Shown here piece by piece: positions 46,309-54,691 of a DNA stretch of 64,000 nt; position 1 is the first letter of the stretch, and every line of letters starts with the position of its first letter. The notes beneath the pieces are model-generated. The model had not been told where the DNA came from. It ran no database searches and was given only the letters and a program-made list of their open reading frames with translations. This DNA is from Tepidamorphaceae bacterium (GTDB taxonomy: Bacteria > Pseudomonadota > Alphaproteobacteria > Rhizobiales > JAKSCL01). The stretch spans positions 50,868 through 114,867 of the forward strand of contig JANQPO010000026.1 in NCBI GenBank assembly GCA_028289445.1, given 5' to 3'. The position numbers and the translations under genes were made by a program.

Positions 46309-47255
46309 GGATCGGATTCATCGGACTGGGCCAGGTCGGCGGCAAGCTCGCCGGGAGCCTGGCGCGCGGCGACGCGGACTTAACCGTCTTCGATTTGAGC
46401 GAGGCCGCTATGGCGCCTCTCTGCGATGCAGGCGCGAAGACCGCTAGCTCTGTCGCTGAACTTGCCGAGGCATCCGACGTTCTGATTACCTGTCTGCCCT
46501 CCCCCGCGGCGACGGCGGCGGTGATGGAAGGATCGGGCGGCACTCTCGAACATCTGCCAGAGAGCGCAATCTGGCTCGAAATGAGCACGACGGATGCCGA
46601 CGAGGTGAAGCGCCTGGCAGCACTCGCGAAGCCGCGCGGGATCACTGTTCTCGATTGCCCCGTCTCCGGCGGCTGCCACCGCGCGGCAACCGGCAATATC
46701 GCGATCTTCGCCGGCGGCGCGCGCGCAGACTTCGAATGTGTTCTGCCGGTTCTGACGATGATGGGCCGGGAGATCCTGCACACCGGACCGCTTGGATCGG
46801 CCTCCGTGCTCAAAGTGATGACCAACTATTTGGCCAGCGTTCATCTGGCCGCACTTGCCGAGGCCTTCGCCGTGATGGCCGCGTCCGAAATCGATCTGGC
46901 GACGACGTTTGATGCGATCCGCATCTCGTCCGGCAATTCCTTCGTTCACGAGACCGAAGGCCAGGTGATCCTGAACGGTAGCCGCGATGTCGGCTTCACC
47001 ATGGCCTTGGTCGAAAAGGATATCGGGCTCTTTCAAAAGCTCGCCGATGACGCTGGCGTGTCGCTCGACATCAGCCCGTTGCTCATCTCGATCTTCAGGG
47101 ACGGCGCGGCCCGCTATGGCGGCGAGGAATGGTCGACCAACATCGTACGCCGGCTGGAGGACCAGACGGGGGCGGACATCCGCGCGCCGGGTTTTCCCGC
47201 CGAACTGATCGACACGGAGCCATCCAAGCCGGGCGGAGAAGTGGCGCGGCGCTGA
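46305..47255 (+). CDS. Beta-hydroxyacid dehydrogenase (3-hydroxyisobutyrate dehydrogenase family)
   Basis: About 316 residues. MRIGFIGLGQVGGKLA binds NAD(P), LDCPVSGGCHRAATGN is the substrate-binding DxPVSGG motif and LKVMTNYL carries the catalytic lysine and the asparagine four residues on. ATG at 46305 overlaps the preceding stop (ATGA), so it is translationally coupled to the DddP-like gene. Substrates of the family include 3-hydroxyisobutyrate, tartronate semialdehyde and similar 3-hydroxy acids; 3-hydroxypropionate from acrylate would fit the neighbourhood. Confidence 0.9.
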   Translation: MRIGFIGLGQVGGKLAGSLARGDADLTVFDLSEAAMAPLCDAGAKTASSVAELAEASDVLITCLPSPAATAAVMEGSGGTLEHLPESAIWLEMSTTDADEVKRLAALAKPRGITVLDCPVSGGCHRAATGNIAIFAGGARADFECVLPVLTMMGREILHTGPLGSASVLKVMTNYLASVHLAALAEAFAVMAASEIDLATTFDAIRISSGNSFVHETEGQVILNGSRDVGFTMALVEKDIGLFQKLADDAGVSLDISPLLISIFRDGAARYGGEEWSTNIVRRLEDQTGADIRAPGFPAELIDTEPSKPGGEVARR

Positions 47256-47275
47256 AGCGGACTGAAGTCGAACGA

Positions 47276-47320
47276 TCCCGGATCAGCGCAGCAGCATTTC
47301 ATGCTGCAGCGCGTCCGGGA
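47276..47320. terminator. Nested hairpin between convergent genes
   Basis: TCCCGGA (47276-47282) pairs with TCCGGGA (47314-47320), and inside it GCAGCAT (47291-47297) pairs with ATGCTGC (47301-47307). It lies between the dehydrogenase gene and the convergent OmpA-like gene. There is no T-run, so it may act as a structural barrier rather than a classical terminator. Confidence 0.55.
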
Positions 47321-47347
47321 CGACACTCTGAGGTCGTGGAGGGAAGC

Positions 47348-47857
47348 CTACTTCTTGGCGGCGTCGAACTCGTCGCGCAGGTTCGAGATCACGCGGCGGT
47401 TCTGCGACTTGCAGGTGATGTCCGCACAGTCGCGGATAATCCGCTCCTTGCCATAGCCCTTCGACCACATCCGGTCGGCGCTCACGCCCTTTGATACCAG
47501 GTAGCTCATAACTGCCTCGGCGCGCTGGGCGGACAGCGAGACGTTTGCCGTGTCGTCGCCCGGATCGTCCGCGAAGCCCTGAAGCTTGATCTTCCAGGAC
47601 TTATTCTTGTCGAGCCATTCGGCCTGTTTGTCGAGCGTCGCCTTGGCCGTGTCGTCGATCACCGCGGACCCTTCGGCGAAGAAGGTGCGGCGCCCGACAT
47701 TGAGGATGAAGTCCTCTTCGCTGCCCGGCCGGATGTTGACGAAGCCGTCGGCCGTGGCGTTGGTCTGATTTGGCGTTGTCACCGATGCGCAGGCAGACAC
47801 GAGCGCCGCCATCGCCAATCCCAAGACTAGACCGGTTGCTTTTGTGAATGCTGTCAC
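47348..47857 (-). CDS. OmpA-domain lipoprotein (Pal-like)
   Basis: About 169 residues. A lipoprotein signal with lipobox LVSAC is followed by a short linker and an OmpA/Pal peptidoglycan-binding domain: RRTFFAEGSAVIDDTAKATLDKQAEWL, LQGFADDPGDDTANVSLSAQRAEAVMSYL and GYGKER. The GTG at 47855-47857 gives a proper signal peptide; a GTG 16 codons upstream would add a glycine-rich extension. This is a second Pal-type protein rather than the Tol-Pal one, since no tol genes are near. Confidence 0.88.
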   Translation of the reverse strand: MTAFTKATGLVLGLAMAALVSACASVTTPNQTNATADGFVNIRPGSEEDFILNVGRRTFFAEGSAVIDDTAKATLDKQAEWLDKNKSWKIKLQGFADDPGDDTANVSLSAQRAEAVMSYLVSKGVSADRMWSKGYGKERIIRDCADITCKSQNRRVISNLRDEFDAAKK

Positions 47858-47916
47858 GCCCTTATCCCCGTTTGTCGCGTCGGCGCCCCCGCCCCCGCGC
47901 CCCACAACCGCGCCGA

Positions 47917-48549
47917 TCAGGCCGGCGCGGCGATGTGTTCAAGCACTTGCACCAGCGTGCCGTTCGGCGCGCGCTGATAGAGGTCGATGATGTCTTCTGG
48001 GAACATGCGGATGCATCCGCTGGAGACATCCTTGCCAATGCTCCAGGGCTCCAGTGTCCCGTGCAACCGATAGCCCGTGTCGGAACCGTTCGCGTAAAGA
48101 TAAAGCGCGCGGGGTCCAAGCGGATTGTCCGGCGCCCCGCCCTCTACGAATTCCGGTAGCCCGGGTGTCCGCGCATGCATTTCCGGGGGCGGTGTCCAGC
48201 GCGGCCAGAGTGCACGGCGGTCGATGCGCGCCCGGCCATACCATTTGAAGCCTTCCTTGCCGACGCCCACGCCGTAGCGCAGCGCCGTATTGTTCTTATA
48301 GATCATGTAGAGGAAGTGATGGCGGGTATCGACAACGATCGTCCCCGGAGACTCGGAGCTGAAGTACTTCACGATCTGCTTGTGCCAGACGGGATCGACC
48401 CGATCGAAGTTCGTCTTGCGGTAGCGAAAACCGTTGTCGTCCTCGATCCCTTTGAAATAGGTGCTTCGTTGCGCGAATACCGGCGCCGCCAAGCCCGTCA
48501 ATCCGGTGGCCAGAATGCCGGCGGAAAAAGACCTGCGCGTCAAATCCAT
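47917..48549 (-). CDS. L,D-transpeptidase (YkuD domain), Tat-type signal
   Basis: About 210 residues. MDLTRRSFSAGILATGLTG is a twin-arginine-like export signal. The YkuD catalytic motif is HGTLEPWSIGKDVSSGCIRM, with the active cysteine in SSGCIR. This enzyme class makes 3-3 peptidoglycan cross-links or anchors outer-membrane proteins to the wall. ATG at 48547-48549 is preceded by GGGAGG. It precedes the OmpA-like lipoprotein gene on the same strand, so the pair forms an envelope module set within the methyl-transfer island. Confidence 0.94.
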   Translation of the reverse strand: MDLTRRSFSAGILATGLTGLAAPVFAQRSTYFKGIEDDNGFRYRKTNFDRVDPVWHKQIVKYFSSESPGTIVVDTRHHFLYMIYKNNTALRYGVGVGKEGFKWYGRARIDRRALWPRWTPPPEMHARTPGLPEFVEGGAPDNPLGPRALYLYANGSDTGYRLHGTLEPWSIGKDVSSGCIRMFPEDIIDLYQRAPNGTLVQVLEHIAAPA

Positions 48550-48672
48550 TTGACCCGTCCTCCCTGAAAGCGGTCTCGCCACGTTTCATACCATGGTTTT
48601 CGGCGTTGGCGTCAATGCCGACTTGCCCGTCTCAGACACGGCGAAGACAACAATGTAACTTGCACACAATAT

Positions 48673-48698
48673 GATATAAAGATATCGTTATGTGGTAA
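48673..48698. promoter_or_regulatory. Palindromic operator before the betaine-homocysteine methyltransferase gene
   Basis: The core GATATAAAGATATC continues as GTTATGTGGTAA; ATAAAGATATCGTTAT is nearly a perfect palindrome. It ends seven bases before the ATG at 48706. It matches the site at 55825-55850 at 24 of 26 positions. The wording resembles the operator of SahR/SAM-responsive ArsR-type regulators of methionine metabolism in alphaproteobacteria (recalled, not checked). Confidence 0.8.
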
Positions 48699-48705
48699 CC
48701 TAAGT

Positions 48706-49737
48706 ATGAGAAGCCTCATGACCGCCCTCGACGCCCTACTTGAACACCGCCCCGTCTTGCTGGCCGATGGTGGCACCGGCACCGGACTGTTCGATATGGG
48801 CCTGATGTCCGGAGACGCACCGGAACTTTGGAACATCGACAATACCGACACGATCACGTCGCTTCACCAAGGGTTCGTCGAAGCCGGGTCCGACATCATC
48901 TTGACCAACAGTTTCGGTGGCACGCGACATCGCCTGAAGCTTCACAATGCGCAGGATCGCGTGTTTGCGCTCAACAAGGCCGCCGGAGAACTTGCGCGTT
49001 CGATTGCCGATGCGGCTGATCGTCCTATCGTCGTCGCGGGGTCAGTCGGCCCGACCGGCGAACTTCTGGAGCCGCTTGGCGCCCTCACCTACGACGACGC
49101 GATTGAGGCTTTCGTTGAGCAGGCCGAGGCCTTGAAGGCCGGCGGCGTCGATGTGCTTTGGATCGAGACGATGTCAGCAGCTGATGAGATCAAGGCCGCG
49201 ATCGAGGCGGCCGGTCGCGTCGGCCTCGACTATATTTGCACGGCATCTTTCGACACAGCTGGACGAACAATGATGGGCCTGATGCCTCATGCGCTCGGTG
49301 AGGTCTGCCACGACTGTCATGCCCATCCAAAAGGTTATGGCGCGAATTGCGGTGTTGGCGCATCGGACCTTCTGGTCTCAATCCTGGCCATGACGGAAGC
49401 CGATCCGAACGCCCTCGTGGTGGCGAAAGCCAACTGCGGCATTCCCGTCTTTCGCGGCGACACAGTTGAGTATTCCGGGACGCCGGAGCTGATGGCCGAT
49501 TATGCGCGCCTGGCCATCGATGCCGGCGCTCGGATCATCGGCGGCTGTTGCGGTACATCGCCCGATCATCTGCGGGCCATGCGAGCGGCGATCGACAGTC
49601 ACACGCCCGGTCCTCGGCCGACCATTGAGACCATTGTCGCGACCATCGGGCCGCTGACCAATCCGGCACCAGCCGCCAATGACAGCGCGCCGCGGCGACG
49701 CGAACGCGCGGGACGACGGCGCAAGGCGGCGGCTTGA
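48706..49737 (+). CDS. Betaine-homocysteine S-methyltransferase family protein
   Basis: A 343-residue zinc methyltransferase. The zinc cysteines are C215 (GANCG) and C281/C282 (IIGGCCGTSPDH); LADGGTGTGLFDMG and LTNSFGGTRHRL are family motifs. It transfers a methyl group from glycine betaine, or a related donor, to homocysteine. Homologues are typically about 300-310 residues; here a basic tail (RRRERAGRRRK) extends the C terminus. ATG at 48706 begins shortly after an operator-like palindrome; another ATG four codons on is also possible. The transcript may be SAH/SAM-controlled. Confidence 0.9.
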   Translation: MRSLMTALDALLEHRPVLLADGGTGTGLFDMGLMSGDAPELWNIDNTDTITSLHQGFVEAGSDIILTNSFGGTRHRLKLHNAQDRVFALNKAAGELARSIADAADRPIVVAGSVGPTGELLEPLGALTYDDAIEAFVEQAEALKAGGVDVLWIETMSAADEIKAAIEAAGRVGLDYICTASFDTAGRTMMGLMPHALGEVCHDCHAHPKGYGANCGVGASDLLVSILAMTEADPNALVVAKANCGIPVFRGDTVEYSGTPELMADYARLAIDAGARIIGGCCGTSPDHLRAMRAAIDSHTPGPRPTIETIVATIGPLTNPAPAANDSAPRRRERAGRRRKAAA

Positions 49738-50490
49738 TCAGTCGAGAGACTTCACCCGACGGCGAAGAAAGATGGCGTAGTAGAGCAGGAAGAACGACAT
49801 AAACGTCTCAAGCCATTCGCCATCGCGGAAGCCGTTCCACGCTTCTGGAAACAGGTCATCCCGCAACTCGCCGTAGAACTGGAAGAGCAGGATGATGATC
49901 GCAAGCGGCACGGTGGCAAGCGGCGGGTAGATGATGTCGAACCGGTGTGGCAGGACACCTGGACGCTTCAAGATCAGCCAGGGACACAGCAGCCCACCGA
50001 CGATCATGCCGAACATGACGATGGCGCGTGGCTTTTGATCGAACCAGCTTGAGATGTTGTGGAGATTGGTCTCCTGCTGATCGTTGATGGCATCAAAGAT
50101 GGCAGGTGAACTCCACTCGAAATAGTGCTGCCCCCAACTGGCTTCCTCGCCGCCCAAATACGTGCAGCCCAACACCATGGCGAGGACCCAGAAAAACAGG
50201 AAGCGATCGGCCCGGACACGCGGATTGAACAAGAGGGTGAGACCGATCGCGGCGGCGATCAACGGGAATACCGCGTGAATGAACTCAAAGAGTCCCGTCT
50301 TCTCGCTTTCCAGCCAGGTGTCGAAGAATTCGGGCGCGTAGCGCGCGATCACCGGCACAGCGACCAGCAGTACCATTGGCAGAACGACCCACCACACCTT
50401 GGAAAACGATCGGGTCTCGGACCGGTAGCTTTCCGGCGTCCAGGTGAAGTCTATCGGCGCTTGACTATTCGACCAATGCACAACGGCCAT
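49738..50490 (-). CDS. Unknown polytopic membrane protein, 250 residues
   Basis: About six hydrophobic spans (WWVVLPMVLLVAVPVIA, AVFPLIAAAIGLTLLF, FLFFWVLAMVLGCTYLGG, AIVMFGMIVGGLLCPWLIL, VPLAIIILLFQFYGE, MSFFLLYYAIFL). The loop GGEEASWGQHYFEW is a conserved GEExSWGQ signature found in a family of uncharacterised membrane proteins, with acidic residues that could bind metal. Its stop directly abuts that of the methyltransferase gene (convergent). No function can be assigned. Confidence 0.85.
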   Translation of the reverse strand: MAVVHWSNSQAPIDFTWTPESYRSETRSFSKVWWVVLPMVLLVAVPVIARYAPEFFDTWLESEKTGLFEFIHAVFPLIAAAIGLTLLFNPRVRADRFLFFWVLAMVLGCTYLGGEEASWGQHYFEWSSPAIFDAINDQQETNLHNISSWFDQKPRAIVMFGMIVGGLLCPWLILKRPGVLPHRFDIIYPPLATVPLAIIILLFQFYGELRDDLFPEAWNGFRDGEWLETFMSFFLLYYAIFLRRRVKSLD

Positions 50491-50561
50491 AACGCGACTG
50501 TCATGTTCTGATTGTCATTTCATCGTCATATGGCATGCAGGTCTTTGCAAATCCAGACTTC

Positions 50562-51245
50562 TCACCGGTTGCTGAGAAATGCGGTCATGTGAAAGGCGGC
50601 GTGATCCGGCGTGTAGCGCAAGTGCGGTGCAATGGGGCAGGCAAGTCGAGCGAGGCAGCCGACCGCCATGCAATGGCCCGTTTCTGCATCGCGCGGGTCA
50701 AGGCGCTTCAGATGACCGGCGCAGGCCGGAACATCATAGCCGGCATTGGTAAACGCCCCGACGGGACACGTCGTCAGGCATGGCCGCTCGGCGCAGCGAT
50801 CGCAGGGCGAAGGCCGATCGTCCTGCGTGCCGAGATCGAGCACATCCTCGAACAGTAGAGCAGCACGATAGGCGTGCCAAAGCCCGTGGTCCGGGTGGAT
50901 CAAGATGCCGAGAGGCGACGGGTGCACCGGTGCCGCGCGGCGCGCCCAGGTCTGAAAGGGCAGCGGCGGCGTGTCGAAAGGAAAGACGGCCCCGGCGCCA
51001 AATTCGGTCGCGACCGGCGTGACGGTGTCCCGGGTCCAGCGGTCGAGCGGATCGGGACTTCCATCGTCGAAGGCTTGAACGTGCGGCCAGATCGCCGACC
51101 CGACATTGCCGACCACGACCACTGTGCGAGCGGACAGGTTCTCCTCGTCTGGCATCGGATGAAAGCCGCCAAAGACGACCAAAGCGTGTTCCGCAAGACG
51201 ACGTTCCAGATCTTCAATCATTGTCTGGTGGGTCGGCCCAGCCAT
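50562..51245 (-). CDS. 4Fe-4S protein related to epoxyqueuosine-reductase-type ferredoxins
   Basis: A 227-residue protein with one ferredoxin cluster motif PCDRCAERPCLTTCPVGAF (C148, C151, C156, C160). A C-terminal cysteine pair (HCMAVGCLARLACPIAP) could bind a second cluster. The N-terminal half resembles the corrinoid-binding half of QueG-like proteins (VVVVGNVGSAIWPHV) but is short. Downstream of the second MttB gene on the same strand, it could supply electrons for reactivating the corrinoid protein; this is inference. An internal ATG at codon 9 is an alternative start. Confidence 0.78.
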   Translation of the reverse strand: MAGPTHQTMIEDLERRLAEHALVVFGGFHPMPDEENLSARTVVVVGNVGSAIWPHVQAFDDGSPDPLDRWTRDTVTPVATEFGAGAVFPFDTPPLPFQTWARRAAPVHPSPLGILIHPDHGLWHAYRAALLFEDVLDLGTQDDRPSPCDRCAERPCLTTCPVGAFTNAGYDVPACAGHLKRLDPRDAETGHCMAVGCLARLACPIAPHLRYTPDHAAFHMTAFLSNR

Positions 51246-51318
51246 CTTTCAGTCCGAACGCCTCGCGCAGTGCCGTGCCCTTGACGTCAGCGCCGCGGCT
51301 AACCGGCGTCTCATCCTT

Positions 51319-52887
51319 TCATGTGAAGGCGTCGGGCATCGACTCCTTCTTCTCGCGGATGAAGGCGAGCAAAGCTTCGTCGGCGCCCGGATCGAGCGGC
51401 GGCGCTTGATACTCTTTCAGCCAGCGCTTGTAGAGCGCGTTCGCCCGCATCTCGGCCGTTTGCGCGCCTTCCGCTTCCCATTGCTCATAGGAGTTGTTGT
51501 CGGCAATCGACGACATGTAGAAGGCCGATTTGAAATTCGCCTGGGTGTGGTCGCAGCCCAAATAATGCTGGCCCGGCTCAACCTCCTGAAACGCCTGCAT
51601 GGCCTGGCCGTTTTCGGTGATGTCCAGACCTTCTGCGAAACGCTGCATCATGCCGAGTTGATCGCAATCCATGACGAATTTCTCGTAGCTGGACACCAGT
51701 CCACCCTCAAGCCAGCCGGCGGAATGGAGTGCGAAGTTAACCCCGCCCATCAGCGTCGGCAGCAAGGTCTGCGCGCTCTCATACGCGGCCTGCGCGTCCG
51801 GCACCTTGGAGCCGCATAGCGAGCCTCCGGAGCGGAAGGGTACGCCGAGGCGGCGGGCCAACTGGGCGGCGCCATAAAGCACGAGTGCTGGCTCTGGCGT
51901 GCCGAAGGTCGGCGCGCCGGACTGCATCGAAATCGACGAGGCGAATGTGCCGAAGACGACCGGCGCGCCCGGCCGGCAAAGCTGCGCGAACGCCAGTCCC
52001 GCCATTGCCTCGGCCAGGATCTGCGTCAGCGTCCCCGCGCCGGTGACGGGCGACATTGCGCCGGCCAGAATGAATGGCGAGATCACAGCCGCCTGGCCGG
52101 CCCGCGCATAGACCTTCAACGCGCCGAGCATGGTGGCATCGAAAACCATCGGCGAGTTGACGTTGATGAGATTGATTAGCACGCAGTTCTCGTCGACGAA
52201 CGCATCGCCGAAGAGAAGCTTTGCCATGGCAACCGAGTCGGCGGCACGCTCGGGATGGGTGACCGAGCCCATGAACGGTTTGTCGGAATATTTGATGTGG
52301 CTGTAGACCATATCGAGATGGCGTTTGTTGACCGGGATATCGACCGGTTCGCACACCGTGCCGCCGGAATGGTGCAGCGCCGGCGCCACATAAGCGAGTT
52401 TGACGAAGTTCCTGAAGTCCTCGATCGTCGCGTAGCGGCGGCCATCGTCGAGATCGCGCACGAAGGGCGGACCGTAGACCGGTGCGAAAACGGTTGCGTC
52501 GCCACCGATCTGCACAGATCGCTCGGGGTTGCGCGCATGCTGGGTGAAAACCGATGGCGCGGTTTTGATCAAGTCGCGCAACAGACCCTTGGGAAACCGC
52601 ACGCGTTCGCCGTCGACATCGGCGCCGGCGTCCTTCCATAGCGCCAGCGCCTCCTCGTCCTCTCGGAACTCGATGCCCGACTCGGCAAGCAGACGGTCGG
52701 CGTTCGCCTCGATCGTCTCCAGCATCTCGCTGCTGAGCGGTTCGAAGAGCGGGATCTTACGTGAGATGAACTTATGTTGCGCGCCGGCACCACCCGCGGC
52801 TCGCGCCGCACGACGGGCATCCGCGCCGCCTCCCGCGCGCCGCCGTCGACCCGTCGGCGCGCCATCTTCCATGTTGGTATCTGTCAT
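51319..52887 (-). CDS. MttB-superfamily corrinoid methyltransferase (non-pyrrolysine), copy 2
   Basis: About 522 residues, paralogous to the copy at 43382 (LAGAMSPVTGAGTLTQILAEAMAG, GVPFRSGGSLCGSKVPDAQAAYESA, HSAGWLEGGLVSSYEKFVMD, GCDHTQANFKSAFYMS). There is no in-frame UAG, so it is a glycine-betaine or other quaternary-amine type enzyme rather than pyrrolysine MttB. The N terminus is again basic (GRRRRAGGGADARRAARA). It is divergent from the corrinoid protein gene across a 305-base region, so the pair may share regulation. ATG at 52885-52887 is favoured; a TTG six codons upstream opens the frame. Confidence 0.92.
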   Translation of the reverse strand: MTDTNMEDGAPTGRRRRAGGGADARRAARAAGGAGAQHKFISRKIPLFEPLSSEMLETIEANADRLLAESGIEFREDEEALALWKDAGADVDGERVRFPKGLLRDLIKTAPSVFTQHARNPERSVQIGGDATVFAPVYGPPFVRDLDDGRRYATIEDFRNFVKLAYVAPALHHSGGTVCEPVDIPVNKRHLDMVYSHIKYSDKPFMGSVTHPERAADSVAMAKLLFGDAFVDENCVLINLINVNSPMVFDATMLGALKVYARAGQAAVISPFILAGAMSPVTGAGTLTQILAEAMAGLAFAQLCRPGAPVVFGTFASSISMQSGAPTFGTPEPALVLYGAAQLARRLGVPFRSGGSLCGSKVPDAQAAYESAQTLLPTLMGGVNFALHSAGWLEGGLVSSYEKFVMDCDQLGMMQRFAEGLDITENGQAMQAFQEVEPGQHYLGCDHTQANFKSAFYMSSIADNNSYEQWEAEGAQTAEMRANALYKRWLKEYQAPPLDPGADEALLAFIREKKESMPDAFT

Positions 52888-53192
52888 CGTCCGCCACCGT
52901 CCCAAAACCGTAGTCGCCGCGCGCTGAGCGCTTGCGGCGATCTCACCTTATCTTGATCGGCCACGCTCTCCATCCCAAGCGCGTCACGCGCTGCCGCGCT
53001 GAGGCCAGAAGTCTCGTCGCTGTCGACATCGCCGGTGTCGTTTTCAGCCTATCGCAAACAATGCGTCTGGAAACATTCTATCTTGCCCTTGTCCGGGCAA
53101 GGTTTTTTGCATTGCGGAGCGTGGGTGCGCCCTATAAAGGGAGAATCAAGGATCAGTCGCTATAAAGGAGCACCGATCCGTTGGGGGTTGCC
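52888..53192. other. Divergent region between mttB copy 2 and the corrinoid gene
   Basis: 305 bases. It contains a terminator-like hairpin at 53082-53108 on the plus strand and two CTATAAAG repeats (53131 and 53160 areas), the second leading into the AAAGGAG ribosome binding site. I looked for the conserved B12-box of cobalamin riboswitches and for SAM or SAH riboswitch cores and found none. Confidence 0.5.
53082..53108 (+). terminator. Terminator-like hairpin upstream of the corrinoid gene
   Basis: CTTGCCC and GGGCAAG pair perfectly around TTGTCC and are followed by GTTTTTT. No gene on the plus strand ends just before it, so it is either a leader attenuator for the corrinoid operon or the end of an unannotated small RNA. 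Confidence 0.7.
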
Positions 53193-53891
53193 ATGACAGA
53201 TGACGATATCGACCTCTCCGCCCTAAGCGATGACGACCTCGTCGCTCAGATGCATGACGACCTTTACGACGGTCTCAAGGAAGAGATCGAAGAAAGCGTG
53301 AATATCCTGTTGGAGCGCGGCTGGGCGCCCTACGACATTTTGACCAAGGCGCTGGTCGAAGGCATGCGCATCGTCGGCATCGACTTTCGCGATGGCATTC
53401 TCTTCGTGCCTGAGGTGCTGCTGGCCGCCAACGCGATGAAGGCCGGCATGTCTATTCTGCGGCCATTGCTTGCCGAAACCGGCGCACCGAAACTCGGCTG
53501 CATGGTGATCGGCACCGTCAAGGGCGATATCCACGACATCGGCAAGAACCTTGTCGGCATGATGATGGAAGGCGCCGGTTTCGATGTCTACGATCTCGGC
53601 ATCAATAATCCAGTCGAGAACTATCTCGAAGCCATCGAGAAGCATCAGCCGGACATCGTCGGCATGTCGGCGCTGTTGACGACGACCATGCCCTATATGA
53701 AAGTCGTGATTGACGAGATGAAGGCCAAGGGCATTCGCGACGATTACGTCGTGCTTGTCGGCGGTGCGCCGCTGAACGAGGATTTCGGCGCGGCCATCGG
53801 TGCCGATGCCTATTGCCGCGATGCAGCCGTCGCCGTCGAAACGGCGAAGGATTTCATGACCCGCCGACACAATCAGCGGGCCGCGAGCTAG
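53193..53891 (+). CDS. Corrinoid (methyl-carrier) protein, MtgC/MttC-like
   Basis: About 232 residues. A helical cap domain (residues 1-95) precedes a Rossmann-like B12-binding domain with GDIHDIGKNLV; D112, H114 and G117 form the DxHxxG motif whose histidine is the lower cobalt ligand. VLVGGAPLNEDF is the later nucleotide-tail loop. It carries the methyl group from an MttB protein to the methyl-THF methyltransferase. ATG at 53193 follows GGGGGT; TTG at 53181 is 10 bases after AAAGGAG and is an alternative start. It is the only corrinoid protein here for two methyltransferases. Confidence 0.95.
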   Translation: MTDDDIDLSALSDDDLVAQMHDDLYDGLKEEIEESVNILLERGWAPYDILTKALVEGMRIVGIDFRDGILFVPEVLLAANAMKAGMSILRPLLAETGAPKLGCMVIGTVKGDIHDIGKNLVGMMMEGAGFDVYDLGINNPVENYLEAIEKHQPDIVGMSALLTTTMPYMKVVIDEMKAKGIRDDYVVLVGGAPLNEDFGAAIGADAYCRDAAVAVETAKDFMTRRHNQRAAS

Positions 53892-53937
53892 CGACGCACA
53901 TCACGCCGCCGCTCGATCGTCGGATTGGAGCGCACTG

Positions 53938-54552
53938 GTGGAAGACGCGAAGCCAACGCCCACTTCGGACCGCGTCCGTATCATCGCCTGCGGCATGATC
54001 GCGCGCGAAGTGATGGCGGTGCGCGAGCAGTTGGGCGCCGGCCACCTCGAACTTGTCTGTCTGCCGGCGGTCTATCATCACTATCCGGAAAAAATCGCTC
54101 CCGCGATGGAAGAGGCCATCGTCAAGGCGCAAGCCGAAGGCGTGACGCACATCTTTGCCGGCTACGCCGAGTGCGGCACGATGGGCGAACTCGACAAGGT
54201 CTGCGCCAAATATGGCATCGAGCGGATCGAGGGACCCCACTGCTTTTCGTTCTACGCCGGGAACGACGCGTTCGCCGAACGTGCCGATGAGGACATGACG
54301 TCCTTCTTCATGACCGACTTCCTAGCGCGTCAGTTCGATGCATTCTTGATGAAGCCGCTCGGGATCGATCGGCATCCGGAACTGCGGGATATGTATTTCG
54401 GCAACTACGAGAAGCTGGTCTATATTGCCCAGTCAAATGACCCGGAGTTGGACCGTAAGGCCGAGGCCGCGGCCAAGGTGCTGGGCCTGGCTTATGAGCG
54501 GCGTTTTACCGGTTATGGCGATCTCGTTCCGGCGTTGGCAGCCCTCGCCTGA
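53938..54552 (+). CDS. DUF1638 protein
   Basis: A 204-residue soluble protein. The order IIACGMIAREVMAV, PAVYHHYPEKI, FAGYAECGTMGELD, GPHCFSFYAG and DFLARQFDAFLM is characteristic of DUF1638, a family repeatedly found beside corrinoid methyltransferase genes. The conserved cysteines and histidines (YHHYP, AECGT, PHCF) suggest metal or cofactor binding. A GTG start at 53938 follows TTGGAG. The role is unproven; a chaperone for corrinoid or another cofactor-handling function is plausible. Confidence 0.85.
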   Translation: MEDAKPTPTSDRVRIIACGMIAREVMAVREQLGAGHLELVCLPAVYHHYPEKIAPAMEEAIVKAQAEGVTHIFAGYAECGTMGELDKVCAKYGIERIEGPHCFSFYAGNDAFAERADEDMTSFFMTDFLARQFDAFLMKPLGIDRHPELRDMYFGNYEKLVYIAQSNDPELDRKAEAAAKVLGLAYERRFTGYGDLVPALAALA

Positions 54553-54691
54553 TTTGGTCATAACTGCTTAACTATTAATCACAATTTCACCTCTCACTGA
54601 CGACCGCTGTCGTTTTTGGTTCTGCCGGCGTCGCGCGAAAGCGATCAGCAGTCCGCCAGTCCCCTTATACAGGTCGAAGGAGGATGGCTGA

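Noticed and set aside
43382..52887. Pyrrolysine-type MttB
   Set aside because: Both MttB frames are uninterrupted by UAG, and no pyl genes are present.
52888..53081. Cobalamin riboswitch before the corrinoid gene
   Set aside because: I could not find the B12-box or the conserved core segments, so I only report the terminator-like hairpin.
54565..54580. TTAA-N3-TTAA, resembling a CtrA site
   Set aside because: CtrA sites need a seven-base spacing; this one has three.
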